Assembly: GCF_000168715.1 (NCBI RefSeq)
Contig: NZ_AASE01000005.1
Location: 64,969 to 128,968, forward strand
From: Chlorobium ferrooxidans DSM 13031
GTDB lineage: Bacteria > Bacteroidota > Chlorobiia > Chlorobiales > Chlorobiaceae
DNA length: 64,000 nucleotides
Direction: 5' to 3'
Made by a program: the position numbers and the translations under genes. The notes beneath the pieces are model-generated. The model saw only the letters and a program-made list of their open reading frames with translations. It did not search any database and was not told the DNA's origin. This document shows positions 62,501 through 64,000 of this stretch, piece after piece (the first letter of the stretch is position 1; the number at the start of each line of letters is the position of its first letter).

Positions 62501-64000
62501 CAGCTACAGCGGTCTGGTGAGCGGTGACACGTCAGCGACGTTGAGCAACAGTGGAAGCGCCTATAACAGTGCGAATGTCGTCGGAGCCAACAAGGTAACG
62601 GTAAGCGGTCTGTCGATAGGGAGCATAACGGGCACGAACAGTTCAGCGGCGAGTGACTACGTGCTGGACGCGACGAGCAAGGATGTGTCGGCGACAATAA
62701 CGGCGAAGTCGGTAACGCTGAGTGGGGTGAAGACGTATAGCGGGACGACGGGTCTGAGTGGGTCGGTAACGATAGGCGGCCTGTTGAGCGGCCAGACGCT
62801 GGGCTATAGCGGCTCGACAGCCAGTGACGCGCATGTATCGACGACGAACAAGTATATCAGTGCGATAACGCTGCTTGACGGAACGGGTCTTGCGAGTAAT
62901 TATGCGTTGCCGAGCCTGACGGGGTACAGCGCGGGAGTGAACAGCGTGACGATCAATGCGGCGACGCTGACGCCGACGGTGACGAACGCGGGCGTGACGA
63001 AGACGTACGACACGACGACGGATGCGCCAGGCGGGTTTACGGCGACGTACAGCTACAGCGGTCTGGTGAGCGGTGACACGTCAGCGACGTTGAGCAACAG
63101 TGGAAGCGCCTATAACAGTGCGAATGTCGTCGGAGCCAACAAGGTAACGGTAAGCGGTCTGTCGATAGGGAGCATAACGGGCACGAACAGTTCAGCGGCG
63201 AGTGACTACGTGCTGGACGCGACGAGCAAGGATGTGTCGGCGACGATAACGGCGAAGTCGGTAACGCTGAGTGGGGTGAAGACGTATAGCGGGACGACGG
63301 GTCTGAGTGGGTCGGTAACGATAGGCGGCCTGTTGAGCGGCCAGACGCTGGGCTATAGCGGCTCGACAGCCAGTGACGCGCATGTATCGACGACGAACAA
63401 GTATATCAGTGCGATAACGCTGCTTGACGGAACGGGTCTTGCGAGTAACTATGCGTTGCCGAGCCTGACGGGGTACAGCGCGGGAGTGAACAGCGTGACG
63501 ATCAATGCGGCGACGCTGACGCCGACGGTGACGAACGCGGGCGTGACGAAGACGTACGACACGACGACGGATGCGCCAGGCGGGTTTACGGCGACGTACA
63601 GCTACAGCGGTCTGGTGAGCGGTGACACGTCAGCGACGTTGAGCAACAGTGGAAGCGCCTATAACAGTGCGAATGTCGTCGGAGCCAACAAGGTAACGGT
63701 AAGCGGTCTGTCGATAGGGAGCATAACGGGCACGAACAGTTCAGCGGCGAGTGACTACGTGCTGGACGCGACGAGCAAGGATGTGTCGGCGACGATAACG
63801 GCGAAGTCGGTAACGCTGAGTGGGGTGAAGACGTATAGCGGGACGACGGGTCTGAGTGGGTCGGTAACGATAGGCGGCCTGTTGAGCGGCCAGACGCTGG
63901 GCTATAGCGGCTCGACAGCCAGTGACGCGCATGTATCGACGACGAACAAGTATATCAGTGCGATAACGCTGCTTGACGGAACGGGTCTGGCGAGTAACTA
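44553..64000 (+). CDS. Giant TpsA-type exoprotein 3, at least 6482 aa, 3' end beyond the window
   Basis: The frame opens at GTG 44553 (MNRIFNIIWSKSKERWIVVS, matching giants 1 and 2), and I found no frame break to the right edge. The order is extended signal peptide region, signal peptide (RAYALDPG), and haemagglutination/TPS domain with LLNPSGIIFG. Beta-strand repeats follow to about residue 3100, then an MBG-like domain near 3222-3306 (SKTYDTSIYSGGYSV). From residue 3307 a tandem array of 183-aa units runs to the window edge. Each unit holds two YDG-like halves (KTYSGTTGLSG and KTYDTTTDAPGG). The internal 549-bp period is a multiple of three, so the frame is kept. Export by the TpsB at 15894 is expected. 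Its C-terminus, and whether it shares the module closing giants 1 and 2, cannot be seen. The total length may greatly exceed what is shown. Confidence 0.9.
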   Translation, partial: MNRIFNIIWSKSKERWIVVSEKVKTNGGVPKSRLKSLAVLLALFASGERAYALDPGALPSGGVITSGGGSITTSGTQLTVNQSTPQMIANWQSFNIGANAGVRFNQPNSSSAALNRITDQNPTQIMGSLSANGRVFLLNPSGIIFGTTARVDVGGLVASSLNMLDSDFIAGRNKFSNSGAAGAILNQGALTAMPGGVVALIAPKVTNEGTITAPGGSVALAAGNQVSLDFQGDGLITLTVDEGAVDALAENKGVIRGDGGMVIMTAKAANTLARSVVNNSGIIEARSLQAKDGRIILDADGGMTTVAGRVDASSTDGKGGSVIATGDRVLVKDGAHLTASGATGGGEVLVGGSWQNSDPSVRQATGTIVEEGALLEASAIDTGNGGTVVAWSDVTNPNSVTRAYGTFEAKGGASSGDGGRIETSGHWLDTAGSRGGAAAISGSAGLWLFDPYDVTITTASANGTWGGANPDIWTPGATGSTILNSDITARLDAGTNVTVTTTGGGAEAGNITVSSAILTGTAAGTRTLTLTADGSIAVNADIGNSSGTLDFTMNANGGSISGTGALSGTGTTTFNVGSGTGTYSGIISKTTLVKSGAGTLTLGAVNTYTGATTISGGILALNATGTIALSSGVSNEGVFTIAAAKTIDSMTGSGSTTIGGAFALTIGDVSNTSSTYAGAISGTGGILTKAGTGTLTLSGANSYTGATNIGAGVLRASNNTALGTTAGGTTVSTGAALELAGGITIAAEALSLTGTGIAAGGALRNINGDNSYAGAITLAGNTQISSDSGTLTLDVASGNGITGTNRTLTVGAGSGNVTIADPIVTGTGAVTKTGTGTLTLSGANTYTGVTTVSVGTLKLGAAGSGANTPLGTTGAATTVSSGATLDLNGFTLATAEALTLNGLGVGGIAGALANSSGTAATYSGLVTLGSASSIVAQNGNIVLSNTGTISGATFALTLGGTATGSSLASIIGTTTGTLTKVDSGTWTLTGANTYTGATTINEGGITLSGGGTVANSAFTVNTGGRLTLDNAATNNTNRISNTAALTLNGGEFVFNGTNIAATNASESTGALTLSSGASTITLNSGTGGSTTLTFPSVARTAGATVLFRGTNLGATAGAGATNIMVTTPAGLGLVGGNTSQVIKPVVPYATGDTNAAGSGMGFVTYNINPASNAANTTGIRPLDLTNEYAVAAATGVNLKIASSASPNASYTINSLLLTGGSTYTIGSSAPAKTLTISSGSIFSASGAANTITGFTTPDLLAFGAVEAKIFTVGNLSLSTAQATGTAGLTKSGAGTLTLLSTNQYTGTTTIADGTLAYGVTNAISTGAVTINGMAAVLDLGTYSDTVGAVTLTNGTITGSSGVLSGSSYAINNSYGTTNVSAVLGGAVALTKSGAGTLLLSGANTYTGLTTIAAGILKLGAAGDATNTPLGTTGGATSITSGAVLDLNGFTLGTSEALTLRGTGISSGGALINSSATAATYSGLLTLGSASSIVANYGDIVITNAGTITGATFGLTLGGTNTGSSLASIIGTTTGTLIKIGTGTWTISGNSTYTGLTTVSAGTLKLGAAGTATNTPLGTTGGTTSIIAGATLDLNGFTLGAAEALTLRGTGVGGAGALTNSSASAATYSGLITLAAASSIVSNSGDIILSNAGTITGNTFGLTLDGTATGSSLASIIGTTTGTLTKIGTGTWTISGNSTYTGLTTVSAGTLKLGAAGSGANTPLGTTGGATTVSSGATLDLNGFSLATAEALTLNGLGVGNTAGALTNSSVTAATYSGLITLGSASSIDAQNGNIVLSNTGTISGATFGLTLGGTATGSSIASIIGNTTGTLTKVESGTWTLSGLNTYTGLTTVSGGTLAYGVTDALSSGAVTVNSGGTLSLGAFSDTVGAVTLTDGSITGSTGVLTGTSYSVSNGTISAILAGAVSLTKTTAGTVTLSGANTYTGLTTVSAGTLKLGAAGGATNTPLGTIGGATTVSSGATLDLNGFTLGTAEALTINGLGVNNTAGALTNSSASAVTYSGLITLGSASTIVANSGDIILSNAGTITGNTFGLTLDGTATGSSLASILGTTTGTLTKIGSGTWTISGSSTYTGLTTVSEGTLKLGAAGGATNTPLGTTGGATTVSSGATLDLNGFTLGTAEALTLNGLGVGGTAGALTNSSASAATYSGLITLGSASSIVANNGNLILSNAGTITGATFGLTLGGSNTGSSLASILGTTSGTLTKEGTGTWTLGGVNTYTGLTTISGGTLALNATGTIALSSGVSNGGLFTIAAAKTIDSMTGSGGTTIGGAFALTIGDVSNTSSTYDGVITGAGGMLVKAGTGTLTLTGSSSYTGLTTVSEGTLKLGAAGGATNTPLGTTGGATTVSSGATLDLNGFTLGTAEALTINGLGVGGTAGALTNSSASAATYSGLITLGSASSIVANNGNLILSNAGTITGATFGLTLGGSNTGSSLASILGTTSGTLTKEGTGTWTLGGVNTYTGLTTISGGTLALNATGTIALSSGVSNGGLFTIAAAKTIDSMTGSGGTTIGGAFALTIGDVSNTSSTYDGVITGAGGMLVKAGTGTLTLTGSSSYTGLTTVSEGTLKLGAAGGATNTPLGTTGGATTVSSGATLDLNGFTLGTAEALTINGLGVGGTAGALTNSSASAATYSGLITLGSASSIVANNGNLILSNAGTITGATFGLTLGGSNTGSSLASILGTTTGTLTKIGTGTWTISGSSSYTGLTTVSEGTLKLGAAGGATNTPLGTTGGATTVSSGATLDLNGFTLGTAEALTLNGLGVGGTAGALTNSSASAATYSGLITLGSASSIVANNGNLILSNAGTITGATFGLTLGGSNTGSSLASILGTTSGSLTKVGTGTWTISGNSTYTGLTTVSEGTLKLGAAGGATNTPLGTTGGATTVSSGATLDLNGFTLGTAEALTLNGLGVGGTAGALTNSSVTAATYSGLITLGSASAIVSNSGTSLLLSGAVNGGFSLAVSGSGSVTFGGAIGNSTPLASFSGDAATTLAINGGSVTTTGSQSYSGATTFGAGAGTILTTTSNGSITSTGVNGKVTATAGSLSLAANGTGDIDFSNVLNDFSTVTVTDADTVSLIDANALTLSGISASGTIDVSTVTGNLTVSGNLSAGAGNITLNADSNASRGGTGTGGNITFSGAQTITTTGLTKLYTGSVASSTYNSGALTALVSSGNFRYNSDESADGFTTALGASGIYAIYREQPTVTITAEDKSKTYDTSIYSGGYSVTSTGFKNSDTNTILTGIVSYSGTSQAAVNAGPYVITPSGLSNGLGYNLQFANGTLTIDPKSVTLSGVKTYSGTTGLSGSVTIGGLLSGQTLGYSGSTASDAHVSTTNKYISAITLLDGTGLASNYALPSLTGYSAGVNSVTINAATLTPTVTNAGVTKTYDTTTDAPGGFTATYSYSGLVSGDTSATLSNSGSAYNSANVVGANKVTVSGLSIGSITGTNSSAASDYVLDATSKDVSATITAKSVTLSGVKTYSGTTGLSGSVTIGGLLSGQTLGYSGSTASDAHVSTTNKYISAITLLDGTGLASNYALPSLTGYSAGVNSVTINAATLTPTVTNAGVTKTYDTTTDAPGGFTATYSYSGLVSGDTSATLSNSGSAYNSANVVGANKVTVSGLSIGSITGTNSSAASDYVLDATSKDVSATITAKSVTLSGVKTYSGTTGLSGSVTIGGLLSGQTLGYSGSTASDAHVSTTNKYISAITLLDGTGLASNYALPSLTGYSAGVNSVTINAATLTPTVTNAGVTKTYDTTTDAPGGFTATYSYSGLVSGDTSATLSNSGSAYNSANVVGANKVTVSGLSIGSITGTNSSAASDYVLDATSKDVSATITAKSVTLSGVKTYSGTTGLSGSVTIGGLLSGQTLGYSGSTASDAHVSTTNKYISAITLLDGTGLASNYALPSLTGYSAGVNSVTINAATLTPTVTNAGVTKTYDTTTDAPGGFTATYSYSGLVSGDTSATLSNSGSAYNSANVVGANKVTVSGLSIGSITGTNSSAASDYVLDATSKDVSATITAKSVTLSGVKTYSGTTGLSGSVTIGGLLSGQTLGYSGSTASDAHVSTTNKYISAITLLDGTGLASNYALPSLTGYSAGVNSVTINAATLTPTVTNAGVTKTYDTTTDAPGGFTATYSYSGLVSGDTSATLSNSGSAYNSANVVGANKVTVSGLSIGSITGTNSSAASDYVLDATSKDVSATITAKSVTLSGVKTYSGTTGLSGSVTIGGLLSGQTLGYSGSTASDAHVSTTNKYISAITLLDGTGLASNYALPSLTGYSAGVNSVTINAATLTPTVTNAGVTKTYDTTTDAPGGFTATYSYSGLVSGDTSATLSNSGSAYNSANVVGANKVTVSGLSIGSITGTNSSAASDYVLDATSKDVSATITAKSVTLSGVKTYSGTTGLSGSVTIGGLLSGQTLGYSGSTASDAHVSTTNKYISAITLLDGTGLASNYALPSLTGYSAGVNSVTINAATLTPTVTNAGVTKTYDTTTDAPGGFTATYSYSGLVSGDTSATLSNSGSAYNSANVVGANKVTVSGLSIGSITGTNSSAASDYVLDATSKDVSATITAKSVTLSGVKTYSGTTGLSGSVTIGGLLSGQTLGYSGSTASDAHVSTTNKYISAITLLDGTGLASNYALPSLTGYSAGVNSVTINAATLTPTVTNAGVTKTYDTTTDAPGGFTATYSYSGLVSGDTSATLSNSGSAYNSANVVGANKVTVSGLSIGSITGTNSSAASDYVLDATSKDVSATITAKSVTLSGVKTYSGTTGLSGSVTIGGLLSGQTLNYSGSTASDAHVSTTNKYISAITLLDGTGLASNYALPSLTGYSAGVNSVTINAATLTPTVTNAGVTKTYDTTTDAPGGFTATYSYSGLVSGDTSATLSNSGSAYNSANVVGANKVTVSGLSIGSITGTNSSAASDYVLDATSKDVSATITAKSVTLSGVKTYSGTTGLSGSVTIGGLLSGQTLGYSGSTASDAHVSTTNKYISAITLLDGTGLASNYALPSLTGYSAGVNSVTINAATLTPTVTNAGVTKTYDTTTDAPGGFTATYSYSGLVSGDTSATLSNSGSAYNSANVVGANKVTVSGLSIGSITGTNSSAASDYVLDATSKDVSATITAKSVTLSGVKTYSGTTGLSGSVTIGGLLSGQTLNYSGSTASDAHVSTTNKYISAITLLDGTGLASNYALPSLTGYSAGVNSVTINAATLTPTVTNAGVTKTYDTTTDAPGGFTATYSYSGLVSGDTSATLSNSGSAYNSANVVGANKVTVSGLSIGSITGTNSSAASDYVLDATSKDVSATITAKSVTLSGVKTYSGTTGLSGSVTIGGLLSGQTLNYSGSTASDAHVSTTNKYISAITLLDGTGLASNYALPSLTGYSAGVNSVTINAATLTPTVTNAGVTKTYDTTTDAPGGFTATYSYSGLVSGDTSATLSNSGSAYNSANVVGANKVTVSGLSIGSITGTNSSAASDYVLDATSKDVSATITAKSVTLSGVKTYSGTTGLSGSVTIGGLLSGQTLGYSGSTASDAHVSTTNKYISAITLLDGTGLASNYALPSLTGYSAGVNSVTINAATLTPTVTNAGVTKTYDTTTDAPGGFTATYSYSGLVSGDTSATLSNSGSAYNSANVVGANKVTVSGLSIGSITGTNSSAASDYVLDATSKDVSATITAKSVTLSGVKTYSGTTGLSGSVTIGGLLSGQTLGYSGSTASDAHVSTTNKYISAITLLDGTGLASNYALPSLTGYSAGVNSVTINAATLTPTVTNAGVTKTYDTTTDAPGGFTATYSYSGLVSGDTSATLSNSGSAYNSANVVGANKVTVSGLSIGSITGTNSSAASDYVLDATSKDVSATITAKSVTLSGVKTYSGTTGLSGSVTIGGLLSGQTLGYSGSTASDAHVSTTNKYISAITLLDGTGLASNYALPSLTGYSAGVNSVTINAATLTPTVTNAGVTKTYDTTTDAPGGFTATYSYSGLVSGDTSATLSNSGSAYNSANVVGANKVTVSGLSIGSITGTNSSAASDYVLDATSKDVSATITAKSVTLSGVKTYSGTTGLSGSVTIGGLLSGQTLGYSGSTASDAHVSTTNKYISAITLLDGTGLASNYALPSLTGYSAGVNSVTINAATLTPTVTNAGVTKTYDTTTDAPGGFTATYSYSGLVSGDTSATLSNSGSAYNSANVVGANKVTVSGLSIGSITGTNSSAASDYVLDATSKDVSATITAKSVTLSGVKTYSGTTGLSGSVTIGGLLSGQTLGYSGSTASDAHVSTTNKYISAITLLDGTGLASNYALPSLTGYSAGVNSVTINAATLTPTVTNAGVTKTYDTTTDAPGGFTATYSYSGLVSGDTSATLSNSGSAYNSANVVGANKVTVSGLSIGSITGTNSSAASDYVLDATSKDVSATITAKSVTLSGVKTYSGTTGLSGSVTIGGLLSGQTLGYSGSTASDAHVSTTNKYISAITLLDGTGLASN
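48089..48462 (+). repeat. Block identical between giants 2 and 3 (copy in giant 3)
   Basis: This is the partner of 34657-35030. Both encode the segment with NLKIASSASPNASYTINSLL and the following beta-strand repeats. Confidence 0.8.
50819..52276 (+). repeat. Two tandem 729-bp units in giant 3
   Basis: Copies start at 50819 and 51548, each 243 residues. Most of the second half of each unit (about 51061-51547 versus 51790-52276) is identical by eye. Two shorter 444-bp versions of the same module follow at 52277 and 52721, with a further start at 53165. Confidence 0.9.
54471..64000 (+). repeat. 549-bp tandem array, 17 full copies plus a partial one
   Basis: Units start at 54471 and every 549 bp after that (55020, 55569, and so on to 63255), with an 18th cut at the window edge after 197 bp. 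Each encodes 183 residues beginning KSVTLSGVKTYSG. Copies differ at only a handful of sites, nearly all silent. The exception is LGY changed to LNY in units 9, 11 and 12. Thr is almost always ACG and Ala almost always GCG within the unit. Because the period is divisible by three, gain or loss of units keeps the frame. Confidence 0.97.

Noticed and set aside
54957..63932. Series of identical minus-strand ORFs of 63-69 aa every 549 bp
   Set aside because: They are antisense shadows of the 183-aa repeat, created by its ACG/GCG-rich codons. They repeat exactly with the array and have no start signals of their own.
54471..64000. Array as a CRISPR or non-coding satellite
   Set aside because: The 549-bp period is in frame with giant 3, without spacers, and every unit encodes the same 183 residues.
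15894..64000. Insertion sequences or phage genes bounding the surface-protein locus
   Set aside because: No transposase, integrase, tRNA end or terminal inverted repeats were found in the window.

Overview
The window fits a green sulfur bacterium (Chlorobiaceae, Chlorobium/Pelodictyon type). The main evidence is an adjacent aclB-aclA pair for ATP-citrate lyase, the citrate-cleaving enzyme of the reductive TCA cycle. The neighbouring housekeeping genes (arg cluster, Lol permeases, lgt, fetAB, cobU) point to a diderm. No rRNA or tRNA gene is present, so no species call is made.

Layout. From 1 to about 15.3 kb is ordinary chromosomal sequence. It holds the end of an arginine cluster on the minus strand (argJ partial, argC), a PBP-like lipoprotein, a membrane GGDEF protein coupled to two LolC/E permeases, a minus-strand CobW-like GTPase with a GNAT-rubredoxin fusion, a GDT1-type cation exporter, a FetAB-type ABC exporter, lgt, and aclBA closed by a very strong terminator.

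From 15.3 kb to the end is a surface-protein locus. A TpsB outer-membrane transporter (15894-17651) and a SapC-family protein (17839-18585) precede three giant TpsA-type exoproteins. These have 3853 aa (18641-30202), 4136 aa (31409-43819) and at least 6482 aa (44553 to beyond the right edge). All three share an extended signal peptide and a haemagglutinin-type secretion domain, followed by long runs of autotransporter-associated beta-strand repeats and MBG/YDG-like domains. The first two also share a C-terminal module. The third carries a 549-bp (183-aa) tandem array with 17 full copies plus a partial one, still running at the window edge. cobU lies between giants 1 and 2.

The least expected signal is regulatory. 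Each of the three long spacers before the transporter, giant 2 and giant 3 contains the same three-part layout. There is a -24/-12 (sigma-54) promoter with exact GG-N10-GC spacing. A 15-bp palindrome of the type GTCTCA-N3-TGAGAC lies 103-117 bp upstream of it. Two or three ATGAGAC-like direct repeats at exact 11-bp steps lie a further 230-270 bp upstream. This suggests a dedicated enhancer-binding-protein regulon that switches on the secretion apparatus and all three giant surface proteins together. The activator is not encoded in the window.
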